Shown here piece by piece: positions 52,189-59,968 of a stretch of 64,000 bases of DNA (position 1 is the stretch's first letter; every line of letters starts with the position of its first letter). The position numbers and the translations under genes are program-made. The notes below the pieces were generated by a model. It was not told where the DNA came from. It saw nothing but the letters and a program-made list of their open reading frames with translations, and ran no database searches. Source of the stretch: Coriobacteriaceae bacterium (lineage in GTDB: Bacteria; Actinomycetota; Coriobacteriia; Coriobacteriales; Coriobacteriaceae); assembly GCA_025993015.1 (NCBI GenBank), contig DAJPFV010000001.1:992001-1056000 (forward strand). Reading direction: 5' to 3'.

Positions 52189-52205
52189 CTGTAACACCAT
52201 GTTAC
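52189..52205. promoter_or_regulatory. TGTAACA palindrome in the divergent promoter region
   Basis: TCTGTAACA-CC-ATGTTAC contains the perfect palindrome GTAACACCATGTTAC. Its left half equals the last nine bases of the 15-mer in the arrays. It sits between the surface protein and LuxR gene starts and could be an operator for either. Confidence 0.4.
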
Positions 52206-53152
52206 GGGAAGATATCCGGATCCCGGGGCACAAATTCTCATGTGGCGCACCTGCCAGCGCAAAAGGCAACGAGCATGCGATTGCCAAGCGCCCCCCCGAA
52301 AGGCCTGCCATCAATCCCTTTATTGAGCCCTCTCATGCCCTCGCCAAACAGTCATGCTGGAGCATCGCGCTCGTCATGATTCTTGCCTGCTTGTTCTCGA
52401 CCCTCGACAACGTGGTCACACTCTCCAACGCCCACGGCACCATTGCCGTGCAAACCTGGCCGCGCCTCTTTTTGGCGGCAAGCGGCCTTGCCGCCGGTCT
52501 TATCTTTGACCTTGCCGAGCGCCGCTACATGGGACTTGTCATGCTCGGCATCGCCGTGCTCTCGACCATTTCCATCCTGGCCGTGGAGGCCGGCGCCGAT
52601 CCCAACCTGGGCCTTGTCGTCTTTTATCTGAGTTCGGGCTTTTTTGTCACGTTCTTTACCGCCACCTTTACACAGCTGGCACCGCGCATGCATGCGCCCG
52701 CCCTCTGGGCCGGCATGGGACGCGCCGCCAACAATGTATGCGCATTCACTACATCGGGCCTCTCGCTTGCTCTCGTAACCTCGGACAACGTTGCCCTCAT
52801 TATGATCGGCGCGCTCGTTTTGCTCGTCGCCGCCTGCGCGGCATTCGTGGCAGCCGGCCTGTTTCGCCTGCCCCAAACCGAGCAGGAGCGCGAGCGCGAG
52901 CAACTGGCAAAAGAAGCACTCGCCGCCCCCACCATCGAAGAGCAACGCCAGGCCTTCATCGCCGACCACGCTCTCACCCCGCGCGAAGTCGACGTGCTCA
53001 TAGCCGTGACCCAGGATGAACGCCCGCTCAAGCAGGTCGCCGAGGAACTCGGCATCTCGATGCGCATGGTACAGCGCCACCTGAGCTCTATCTACCAAAA
53101 GACCGACACGCAGACGCGCGCCGGTCTCGCCAAAGCCTTCCCCTCTGCCTAA
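52199..53152 (+). CDS. LuxR-type regulator with N-terminal membrane helices, possibly N-truncated
   Basis: The 317-residue protein has about six hydrophobic helices (from WSIALVMILACLFSTLDNVV to IMIGALVLLVAACAAFVAAG), a linker and a LuxR DNA-binding domain (LTPREVDVLIAVTQDERPLKQVAEELGISMRMVQRHLSSIYQK). Coriobacteria have many LuxR proteins with about twelve such helices; this one would be half that, so it may be shortened at the front. No good ribosome binding site was found; ATG 52199 is a best guess. It probably controls the divergent surface protein gene. Confidence 0.72.
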   Translation: MLREDIRIPGHKFSCGAPASAKGNEHAIAKRPPERPAINPFIEPSHALAKQSCWSIALVMILACLFSTLDNVVTLSNAHGTIAVQTWPRLFLAASGLAAGLIFDLAERRYMGLVMLGIAVLSTISILAVEAGADPNLGLVVFYLSSGFFVTFFTATFTQLAPRMHAPALWAGMGRAANNVCAFTTSGLSLALVTSDNVALIMIGALVLLVAACAAFVAAGLFRLPQTEQEREREQLAKEALAAPTIEEQRQAFIADHALTPREVDVLIAVTQDERPLKQVAEELGISMRMVQRHLSSIYQKTDTQTRAGLAKAFPSA

Positions 53153-53156
53153 AACA

Positions 53157-53190
53157 AAAACCACCACAAAGGCCCCCTTTGCGGTGGTTT
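53157..53190. terminator. Terminator of the LuxR gene (CCACCAC family)
   Basis: AACCACC and GGTGGTT pair; inner bases ACAAAGG and CCTTTGC extend the stem. A run of A on the left and GGTTTG on the right make it usable in both directions. Confidence 0.7.
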
Positions 53191-53220
53191 GAGCGGAGCA
53201 GAAGGCCACTCTGCCAGTTT

Positions 53221-53277
53221 GTCTCAGTCTGTAACAGATAGGCCCCTAAAAGCAGGCTTATTGTTACAGATCGAGAC
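53221..53277. repeat. Single inverted pair of the 15-mer family
   Basis: GTCTCAGTCTGTAACA and TGTTACAGATCGAGAC flank a 25-bp spacer. Same geometry as in the arrays at 32823 and 50501. It lies between the LuxR gene and the AAA+ ATPase gene. Confidence 0.85.
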
Positions 53278-53317
53278 AGTAAAGGGACACGAAGCGATCC
53301 TTCGCAGCAACGACCCT

Positions 53318-54433
53318 CTAGTAAAGCGATGCGACATATCGGCCAAAGCCTGGCAATGCAAACTCAAAACGTCCTTGTAGAGGCTCTTCAATTACCCCAG
53401 CCTCTACCAGACGCTTTTTATACGTTGAAATCGAACCGGAACTCTTCTTAAGCCTCGCTGCCAGCTCTTGCCTGGTCGTCGTCCCAACCGGATTCATTGC
53501 ACGAAGAAATTCAAGGTCCCCTCGTGAAAGTTCCGCCGCTGTTGAAGCGAAAACTCGCGACTCCAGCTCCTCTTGCGCAAGTTTCGCGCCTCGTTCGACA
53601 TCCTCAATAGAAACCTCGGAGGCTTGGCGCGAAGCATTCCATGCCCGATACCCCACCAACTGGAACATAAATGGAAAACCATCGATCGCCTTGGCAGCGA
53701 GGTCGATCGCCTCATCAGAAATCGTCTTGCCGCCGTCCTCAATCGTTAGTCGAAACGCTTCTTTTACCTCAGTCGGTGAAATTGATCCCAGCGAATGTTG
53801 AGCCGCGCGACGAAGAAACGATGTCGATTTCCCCGTCAGCAGCGCCAGCACGCGAAACGGCAGCCCCGCCATAAGCAAAGCTACCTTTTTATTCTCGCTT
53901 ACAAAGTGCTGGTAGGTAGTAACAAGCTCCGTCATTTGCGCAAACGATGCATCCACTTCGTCAACGGCGATAAGCACCCCGGTGTCAGTCGCTTCAAGCT
54001 GAGCAAACAAAGCGTTCATCTTAGTACGCCAGTTAGCGCCCTCAAATTCAACATCGATGTTTTCCCAGCTCATGCTTCCTACGGGGGCAATGCCGACACT
54101 GTTCACACGCCTAGAAGCGGGCTTTTCGATCAGATGGGCGGCTGATTCGTTGAGGCGCTGCAAAATGTCTTCGAGCATCCCCTCCGAGGCCGTCACATTC
54201 GCTGTAATCCAGCCCTCTTGCTGGGCGCGGTACGACAGATATGCCAAAAGCGCCGTTTTACCTGTACCACGCGCACCATAGAAAACCGAGCAAAGATTGG
54301 GATCGGAGTCGTCATTTTCAAACGCCAGCACCATATCATCGATGATTTGCTCACGGCCGGCCATATACGCCGGTACACGTCCGAACATCGGCGTGAATGG
54401 ATTTGCCTGCCTGTACGCCGTCGGTGCCGCCAT
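53318..54433 (-). CDS. AAA+ ATPase with C-terminal winged helix (ORC/Cdc6-like layout)
   Basis: The 371-residue protein opens with FGRVPAYMAGREQII. Walker A is GARGTGKTAL (about 54), Walker B is LIAVDEVDA, and the sensor segment is ALLMAGLPF. A lid domain follows (EAFRLTIEDGGKTISDEAIDLA), then a C-terminal winged helix (RQELAARLKKSSGSISTYKKRLVEAGVIEEP). GC content is lower than in the neighbours. Such ATPases occur as regulators or in mobile elements; function is not known. AAAGGGAGG precedes the ATG. Five phased TTGAG boxes lie upstream. Confidence 0.8.
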   Translation of the reverse strand: MAAPTAYRQANPFTPMFGRVPAYMAGREQIIDDMVLAFENDDSDPNLCSVFYGARGTGKTALLAYLSYRAQQEGWITANVTASEGMLEDILQRLNESAAHLIEKPASRRVNSVGIAPVGSMSWENIDVEFEGANWRTKMNALFAQLEATDTGVLIAVDEVDASFAQMTELVTTYQHFVSENKKVALLMAGLPFRVLALLTGKSTSFLRRAAQHSLGSISPTEVKEAFRLTIEDGGKTISDEAIDLAAKAIDGFPFMFQLVGYRAWNASRQASEVSIEDVERGAKLAQEELESRVFASTAAELSRGDLEFLRAMNPVGTTTRQELAARLKKSSGSISTYKKRLVEAGVIEEPLQGRFEFALPGFGRYVASLY

Positions 54434-54488
54434 AAAGCCTCCCTTTAACTCATATAACTTAATTATGCCCCTACTATCTATAATTTAT

Positions 54489-54531
54489 TTGAGTATCTTT
54501 GAGTTTTTTGAGCATCCTTGAGTTCTTTGAG
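54489..54531. repeat. Five TTGAG boxes in helical phase
   Basis: TTGAG starts at 54489, 54499, 54508, 54518 and 54527, with steps of 10, 9, 10 and 9 bp (CTCAA on the minus strand). The array is 55-100 bp upstream of the AAA+ ATPase start codon and points one face of the helix, as binding-site arrays do. Confidence 0.6.
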
Positions 54532-54572
54532 CGATCGGCCACGGCAGAACCAGTTGACTTTCTCTACCTAAA

Positions 54573-54613
54573 AAAAACCACCACAAAGGTGCTGTCCCCT
54601 TTGCGGTGGTTTT
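54573..54613 (-). terminator. Terminator of the cytidylate-kinase-like gene (CCACCAC family)
   Basis: On the minus strand AAAACCACCGCAAAGG and CCTTTGTGGTGGTTTT pair around GGACAGCA and end in a run of eight T. It lies just after the stop codon. Confidence 0.85.
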
Positions 54614-54619
54614 GATCGG

Positions 54620-55243
54620 CTAGCCTTCGAGCTGCGCCACTTTGTAGCGGTAGGCAGCGGCGATAACGTCTTTGCAACCCTCGCGTCCCAACTTGGCGCG
54701 ATTGACAACGATATCCTTGCCGCTCGTCATCTTCCACTTTCCGGCACTGTAGCGCTTGTAAAATGCCTCGCGCGCCTTCTGCTGCTGTTTGACCAGCTTG
54801 GCGCCCTTCTTTTTGTTAAGGCCACGCTTCTTGCGCACGATCTCGACGCGATCCTCAAAGGGAGCGGTCACCAGCACGGCAATGTGGTTGGGATTGTTGC
54901 GAAGCAGGTAATCGGACAGGCGGCCTTCGATAATGCAGCTCTCGGTCTCGCCCAGATCCAAAATCACCTGACTCATCTTTTGGAACAACTTATCCGAGTA
55001 CGAACGCGCATCGTAGCGGTCGGGCAGAAACGCCATGTTCTCCACGGCCAGACGCTCGTCGTAGGCGGCCATCTTGTCGAGCGACTCGCCCGCGCGCAGC
55101 GACGCACGCACCAGCAGCTCGTTATCGTACAGTGGAATCCCCAACTCGTCGGCAAGCATGCGACCAATCTCGTGGCCCTCGGCGCCAAAGTCGCGCGCGA
55201 TGGTAATGACCACAGGATTCTTCTTATTCTCCAGATCGCTCAT
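54620..55243 (-). CDS. Cytidylate kinase-like family protein
   Basis: The 207-residue P-loop-type protein of the cytidylate-kinase-like family (PF13189 type) starts VVITIARDFGAEGHEIGRMLADELG, where the usual GxxGxGK loop is replaced by DFGAEGHEIG. Later parts are IIEGRLSDYLL, VLVTAPFEDRVEIV and a basic lid (KKRGLNKKKGAKLVKQQQKAR). These proteins are common next to transporters in gut anaerobes; the substrate nucleotide is not established. It is followed by its own terminator. Confidence 0.85.
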   Translation of the reverse strand: MSDLENKKNPVVITIARDFGAEGHEIGRMLADELGIPLYDNELLVRASLRAGESLDKMAAYDERLAVENMAFLPDRYDARSYSDKLFQKMSQVILDLGETESCIIEGRLSDYLLRNNPNHIAVLVTAPFEDRVEIVRKKRGLNKKKGAKLVKQQQKAREAFYKRYSAGKWKMTSGKDIVVNRAKLGREGCKDVIAAAYRYKVAQLEG

Positions 55244-55317
55244 CGCGATTCCTTTCTAACAAATGAGAAATAGGCGATTCCTGATTCCCATTTTGTCACT
55301 TACGACCGTCCTGGTTT

Positions 55318-55405
55318 CCCAAGTGCGGCAGATTGCCCCGAAAGAGGAGCGCCGCGTACTAAATGTACGCAAGCGACGATTGAGGGGCAAGGTGCCGTGC
55401 TTGGG
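55318..55405. repeat. Long imperfect hairpin after the amino acid transporter operon
   Basis: CCCAAGTGCGGCA pairs with TGCCGTGCTTGGG (two wobble positions), TTGCCCC with GGGGCAA, and GCGTAC with GTACGC around TAAAT. It lies 10 bp past the operon's last stop codon and may act as terminator, though no T run follows. Confidence 0.6.
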
Positions 55406-55414
55406 GAAGCAGGA

Positions 55415-56053
55415 CTATGCGGCTACGATGCGGCGTTGATACGCCCTCACCAGCAGCGAGATACCAAAGTTGAGCACAAAGTACATCGCAAACACCAGGC
55501 CGTAGAGCATAAGCACCTGCGACAGGTCGATCGCGTGGGCCATCACGACGTTTGCCGTGTACATGAGCTCGGCCACGTTAATGCCCGAAAGATACGAGCT
55601 GTCCTTGATGACAGTCGTGCACTGGCTAAACAGCGCCGGAATGATCGTCTTAAACGTCTGCGGCAGAATGATGTAGCGCATGGTGGCAAAGAAGCCGAAG
55701 CCCTGGCTCTGCGCTGCCTCAAACTGGCCTCGTGGAATCGAATTGAGGCCGCCGCGCACAATCTCGGCCATAACGGCGCTGGTAAACAGCGTAAAGGCGA
55801 TGGTCGAAATCACAATGTCCAAACCCTGCACCGTAAAGTAAATAAACAGGATCCACAGCAGGTTTGGCGTGCAACGGAACAGCTCGATGTAGGCGCTCAC
55901 CAAAATACGGAATGGACGGGGCGCATAGCTTTTAACGAGCGCCAGCACCGTGCCAAAGATGAGCGAGAAAAAGATCGACAGCGCCGAGATCTCGATCGTC
56001 TTAACAAAGCCGCCCCAGATGTAGAGCAGGTTGGTCGCGTTGAAGATTTCCAT
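55415..56053 (-). CDS. Polar amino acid ABC transporter permease
   Basis: The 212-residue HisM/GlnP-type permease has the EAA loop GGLNSIPRGQFEAAQSQGFG followed by LPQTFKTIIPAL. It has about five helices, starting in ALSIFFSLIFGTVLALVKS. It lies 3 bp after the other permease gene and forms a heterodimer with it. Last gene of the operon. Confidence 0.93.
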   Translation of the reverse strand: MEIFNATNLLYIWGGFVKTIEISALSIFFSLIFGTVLALVKSYAPRPFRILVSAYIELFRCTPNLLWILFIYFTVQGLDIVISTIAFTLFTSAVMAEIVRGGLNSIPRGQFEAAQSQGFGFFATMRYIILPQTFKTIIPALFSQCTTVIKDSSYLSGINVAELMYTANVVMAHAIDLSQVLMLYGLVFAMYFVLNFGISLLVRAYQRRIVAA

Positions 56054-56056
56054 GCG

Positions 56057-56803
56057 CTAGGCCTCCTCTACGTTGTCGAGCCCCAGCTCGGCCAGGCTCA
56101 CACCGCGCGGACGCTCCTTGGAGCGGCGCTCGAGCCACTGCACCAGCATGGCGAGCGGAAAGCAGATGATGAAGTACATAAGGCAGCAGACGATGTATCC
56201 CTGCAGGTAACCGTACAGACTTACAAAGTTGTCGGAACGGTACATAAGGTCACCGCCGGCCACAAGCGCCAGCACCGACGTGTTCTTGACCAGGTTGAGC
56301 GCCTGGTTACACAGCGGCGGCAGAATGATTTTGAACGTCTGGGGCAGCACGATGTACCAGTACGCCTGCGCGCGGGTGAAGCCCTGGCTCTGGGCCGCCT
56401 CCATCTGACCGCGCGGAACCGCCTCGATACCAGTGCGGATGACCTCCGAAATGTAGGCAGCGTGATACAGGCCCACGCCCAAGAAGCCCAGCATGAACGG
56501 CGCGATACGCACCGGCTGATCGGCACCAGTTATGGCCTGCAAAAACTGCGGACCGGCCATGTACATAAAGAGCACCTGCACGGGCAACGGGGTGTTCTGG
56601 TAAAACTCCACGTACACGCGGCTTATGGCGCGCAGCACGCGCGAGCGAGTGGTAGAGAACACACCCAGCAGCGTGCCCAGCACCAGCGACAGCAGCAGGC
56701 CGGCAACGACCACCTGCAGCGTCACGCCAAAGCCCTCCCAGAAGGGCCCCATGTTTTGGAATGTCGTCGACCAACGGTCGGCGTCAAATAATCCTTCGAG
56801 CAT
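56057..56803 (-). CDS. Polar amino acid ABC transporter permease
   Basis: The 248-residue GltK/HisQ-type permease has the EAA loop TGIEAVPRGQMEAAQSQGFT and LPQTFKIILPPL. ATG 56803 was chosen, with AAGGAAGGA upstream. It lies 25 bp after the binding protein gene and partners the permease that follows. Confidence 0.92.
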   Translation of the reverse strand: MLEGLFDADRWSTTFQNMGPFWEGFGVTLQVVVAGLLLSLVLGTLLGVFSTTRSRVLRAISRVYVEFYQNTPLPVQVLFMYMAGPQFLQAITGADQPVRIAPFMLGFLGVGLYHAAYISEVIRTGIEAVPRGQMEAAQSQGFTRAQAYWYIVLPQTFKIILPPLCNQALNLVKNTSVLALVAGGDLMYRSDNFVSLYGYLQGYIVCCLMYFIICFPLAMLVQWLERRSKERPRGVSLAELGLDNVEEA

Positions 56804-56828
56804 TTGATTCCTTCCTTGGACGATGCGC

Positions 56829-57704
56829 CTATACAAGACCCCAGGTCTTGACCTCTTGGTCGAGCCAGCCGTCGGCCAGGCGATCGCAAATCACCTGATC
56901 GACCACGGCCGAAAGGTCGCAGCCCTTCTTGGTCGCCACGCCGTAGCCCTGCTCACCAAACTTGACCTCGGGCTGCAGCAGCTCAACGGTCTCGTTCATG
57001 TAACCGGCCAGCGTGGAGCGGTCCATGGCAAAGACGTCGATATTGCCGGCGTCGAGCGAACTCTTGATGATGGGGTAGCCGCTAAAGGCCCTAAACTCGG
57101 GCTTGCAGCTAAAGCCGTTGTCCTTGATCATCTGCTCGATCAGGCCCTGCGTGGTGGCACCCTGGCTCACGCCAATGACCTTGCCGTCCAGGTCCTCAAT
57201 CGAGGTAAAGCCCGAACGCTTCTTGACCATGAGTCCCACGTAGTCGGTGCGGTACGGCGTCGAGAAATCCCAGCTCTTCTTGCGCTCGTCGGTTATGGTG
57301 TAGGTCGCCGCGACCACGTCGAGTTGGCCGTTGTCGATCAGCGGGCCGCGCGTCTTGGGCGTTACGTCGGTAAACTCGACTAGCCCCTGGGCGCGAGCAT
57401 CCTTGTAGCTCACACCAAAGACGGCAGCGGCGATCTGGTAGCACAAATCGACTTCCATGCCCTCAAAGCGGCCCTTGGCGGTGTCGTAATAGCCGTAACC
57501 GGGAACGTCCTTCTTAACGCCGGCATTCAGATGTCCACGCGACTTAATGGCCGCAAGCTTGGACCCCTTGTCGGAGCCCTCGCCGCTGGCGGAGTTGCCG
57601 CAACCGGTAAGCGCGGCCCCCGTCAGCGCAAGCATACCGGCGCCCGCCAGCTGCAAAAAGTGACGGCGCGATACAGCCGCCCTCGTCATATCCGTCATGT
57701 CCAT
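56829..57704 (-). CDS. Amino acid ABC transporter substrate-binding lipoprotein
   Basis: The 291-residue lipoprotein has an RR-type signal (VSRRHFLQLAGAGMLALTGA) and lipobox LTGC. The bilobed domain starts at IKSRGHLNAGVKKDVPGYGY, with EGMEVDLCYQIAAAVFG, TDERKKSWDFSTPY and VIGVSQGATTQ. It resembles glutamate/glutamine or cystine binding proteins (SBP family 3). The two Arg before the hydrophobic stretch resemble a Tat signal. Encoded between ATPase and permeases, in the usual order. Confidence 0.92.
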   Translation of the reverse strand: MDMTDMTRAAVSRRHFLQLAGAGMLALTGAALTGCGNSASGEGSDKGSKLAAIKSRGHLNAGVKKDVPGYGYYDTAKGRFEGMEVDLCYQIAAAVFGVSYKDARAQGLVEFTDVTPKTRGPLIDNGQLDVVAATYTITDERKKSWDFSTPYRTDYVGLMVKKRSGFTSIEDLDGKVIGVSQGATTQGLIEQMIKDNGFSCKPEFRAFSGYPIIKSSLDAGNIDVFAMDRSTLAGYMNETVELLQPEVKFGEQGYGVATKKGCDLSAVVDQVICDRLADGWLDQEVKTWGLV

Positions 57705-57712
57705 CACCGCGC

Positions 57713-58444
57713 CTAGTGCAGAATCTTGGACAGGAACTCGCGACAGCGCGGGTTCTCGGGGTTATCGAAGAAGTGCTCGGGCGTGCCCTCCTCCAGAATG
57801 CGGCCGTCCTCCATAAAGATGACGCGGTCGGCCACCTGGCGCGCAAAGCCCATCTCGTGCGTCACGCAGATCATGGTGATGTCCTCCTGCGCGAGCTCAA
57901 TCATAACGTCCAGGACTTCCTGGACCATCTCGGGGTCGAGCGCCGAGGTCGGCTCGTCAAACAAGATGATGGGCTGTTTGGTGCACAGGGCACGGGCGAT
58001 GGCAATGCGCTGCTGCTGACCACCCGAGAGATTCTGCGGATACTCGCCGGCCTTATGCGCCATGCCGACGCGCTTGAGCGCGGCGATGGCAATCTCGGTC
58101 GCCTCCTCCTTGCTCTTCTTTTGCAGCTTGATGGGCGCGAGCGTCAGGTTGCCGAGCACCGTCATGTTGGGATACAGGTTGAACTGCTGGAACACCATGG
58201 AACTATACTTGCGAGCCATCTCCAGGTGGTTCTTTTTGGTGAGCGGCGTACCGTCGATGACGACCTCGCCCGACGTGGGCTCCTCCAGATAATCGACGCA
58301 ACGGATGAGCGTCGACTTACCCGAACCGGAAGGCCCGATCATTACGAGCTTCTCGCCGCGCTTGACGGTGAGATTGATATCTTTGAGCACATGCAGGTCG
58401 CCAAAGTACTTGTTGAGATGCTTGATCTCGATCATGTCTGCCAT
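57713..58444 (-). CDS. Amino acid ABC transporter ATP-binding protein (GlnQ type)
   Basis: The 243-residue protein has Walker A GPSGSGKST, LSGGQQQRIAIARAL, Walker B IILFDEPTSALDPEMV and VTHEMGFARQVADRV, the signature of the polar amino acid group. AAAGGGACATTC precedes the ATG. It is the first of four genes (ATPase, binding protein, two permeases). TACAAT on the minus strand at about 58483 could be its -10 box. Confidence 0.95.
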   Translation of the reverse strand: MADMIEIKHLNKYFGDLHVLKDINLTVKRGEKLVMIGPSGSGKSTLIRCVDYLEEPTSGEVVIDGTPLTKKNHLEMARKYSSMVFQQFNLYPNMTVLGNLTLAPIKLQKKSKEEATEIAIAALKRVGMAHKAGEYPQNLSGGQQQRIAIARALCTKQPIILFDEPTSALDPEMVQEVLDVMIELAQEDITMICVTHEMGFARQVADRVIFMEDGRILEEGTPEHFFDNPENPRCREFLSKILH

Positions 58445-58549
58445 GAATGTCCCTTTCCTGCGCTTACACGAATTGCACTATTGTACGGAAAGAACCACGT
58501 TTCCGCAGCCCACACTACATTCCCGTAAAGAACCCGCAACCTTTCACCC

Positions 58550-58618
58550 ACTCATTGGGGACAGACTTAAATGAGTGCCCGCTCATGGGGTACTCATTTA
58601 AGTCTGTCCCCAATGAGT
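58550..58618. repeat. 27-bp perfect inverted repeat with GGGGACAGACTTAAA core
   Basis: Arms 58550-58576 and 58592-58618 are perfectly complementary and contain CATTGGGGACAGACTTAAAT; the loop is 15 bases. It is upstream of the amino acid transporter operon and 26 bp from the second IS200 copy. It is the cleanest member of the GGGGACA family in the window. Confidence 0.85.
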
Positions 58619-58643
58619 AGCGGGGGACGCCCTTCATCGCCCA

Positions 58644-59409
58644 AATCAAAACCACCCCTAAAAGGGGTGGTTTGCTCTTAGGGTATAACCCTTGGATTTC
58701 CGGCACGCGTCTAAAGGCGCCGGCCCTCACGGGGTTCGGGCCGCACTGCAGATTGACCCGTGGCGGGCCGGTCAAACCGGCGCTATTTACGCCCCGGCCC
58801 CCTGCCGAAGGGGTCCTCGTACTCCTTGACGCTCAGCCGGTCGAGCGCGATGTCGGCCTTCTCCTGCTCCCGGATGTACTTCGCGATCGTGGCCTCGTTC
58901 AGGCCGACCGTGGACACGTAGTAGCCCTCGGCCCAGAACTTCCTGTTGCCGAACTTGTACTTCATGTTCGCGTGCTTGTCGAATATCATCAGCGAGCTCT
59001 TCCCCTTCAGGTAGCCCATCACGCTCGATACGCTGTACTTCGGCGGTATCGCCAGCAGCATGTGGACGTGGTCGGGCATCAGGTGCCCCTCGATGATCTC
59101 TATCCCCTTGTACTGGCAGAGCTTCCTGAAGATCTCCCCAAGGTCGGACCTTATTTGGTTGTAGATGACTTTGCGCCTATACTTCGGCGTGAACACGACG
59201 TGGTACTTGCACATCCACTTCGTGTGCGACAGGCTGTAGGCCTTCTGGGCCATACGCCACCACCGCCCTCTCGACTCGGATTCCTTGCGGCCTGAACAAT
59301 CGCAAGTGTCCGGCGAGGGGGCGGCTTTGTAAAGCCGTTTGGCCCCACCCGCATAGCGGGTGGTTTCTGATGCGGCGCGCTGCGCGCCCCGCACAGGCTA
59401 AAGCCTTTA
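58644..59409 (-). mobile_element. IS200/IS605-family element, copy 2 (766 bp)
   Basis: Identical to 33086-33851 over the whole length. It too begins at the end of the T tract of a terminator (that of the yqeY-like gene) in the same orientation. Identity over 766 bp indicates a very recent copy. Confidence 0.9.
58783..59253 (-). CDS. tnpA: IS200-type Y1 transposase TnpA, copy 2
   Basis: The same 156-residue protein as at 33225, with HVH (62-64) and Tyr126 intact. Both copies should be active. No tnpB is present in either. Confidence 0.93.
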   Translation of the reverse strand: MAQKAYSLSHTKWMCKYHVVFTPKYRRKVIYNQIRSDLGEIFRKLCQYKGIEIIEGHLMPDHVHMLLAIPPKYSVSSVMGYLKGKSSLMIFDKHANMKYKFGNRKFWAEGYYVSTVGLNEATIAKYIREQEKADIALDRLSVKEYEDPFGRGPGRK

Positions 59410-59411
59410 GC

Positions 59412-59443
59412 AAAAAGGGGCGCGACCACGTGGTCGTGCCCCT
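59412..59443 (-). terminator. Terminator of the yqeY-like gene
   Basis: AGGGGCACGACCAC and GTGGTCGCGCCCCT (minus strand) form a 14-bp stem with one wobble, followed by TTTTTG and then the IS200 copy. Confidence 0.8.
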
Positions 59444-59470
59444 CACTATCAGCTGTTTGTCGATTGCACC

Positions 59471-59914
59471 TTACGCTAATTTGCCGCCGATAATCTTTGC
59501 TGCCGCAGGCTTGTCGAAGTTGCCGCCGGTGGCCTTGCCGAGTGCCCCCATGACCTGGCCCATCTGCTTCTTGGAGGTCGCACCCAGCTCGGCGATAACC
59601 TGCTCGATCAGGGCCTCGAGCTCCTCGCCCGAAACCTGCGCGGGCAGCAGGCTCTCCAGAATCTTGACCTGCTCGGTCAGGTTGTCGGTACGCTCCTGGT
59701 CGGTGCCGGCCTTAATGGACATCTCCAGTGTCTCGCTCGTCTGCTTAATCAGACGCTTGATCATGCTGTTGACGTCTTCCTCGGTCACATCGCGGCGCTC
59801 GTTGACCTCGATGTTCTTCACCTCGGCCTTAACCTGGCGAATGATGGACAGGCGGACCTTGTCCTTGGCCTTCATGGCCGCGATCATTTCCTTCTGCAGC
59901 TCTTCGTTGGTCAT
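59471..59914 (-). CDS. GatB/YqeY domain-containing protein
   Basis: The 147-residue protein is made of the YqeY domain alone: MTNEELQKEMIAAMKAKDKV, LIKQTSETLEMSIKAG, LLPAQVSGEELEALIEQVIA and a C-terminal GKATGGNFDKPAAAKIIGGKL. It is a tRNA-amidotransferase GatB tail homologue of unclear role. GAGGAGG eight bases before ATG 59914 decides the start. It is downstream of the foldase gene (54 bp gap) on the same strand, probably cotranscribed. Confidence 0.92.
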   Translation of the reverse strand: MTNEELQKEMIAAMKAKDKVRLSIIRQVKAEVKNIEVNERRDVTEEDVNSMIKRLIKQTSETLEMSIKAGTDQERTDNLTEQVKILESLLPAQVSGEELEALIEQVIAELGATSKKQMGQVMGALGKATGGNFDKPAAAKIIGGKLA

Positions 59915-59968
59915 CTGCAAATCCTCCTCAATAGCGTGGGCGGCACTCACGCGAGCACCGCCCCATGA

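Noticed and set aside
50432..54613. CCACCAC hairpins as a new regulatory repeat
   Set aside because: Three related hairpins exist, but two have T runs and stand directly after stop codons, so ordinary terminator function explains them.
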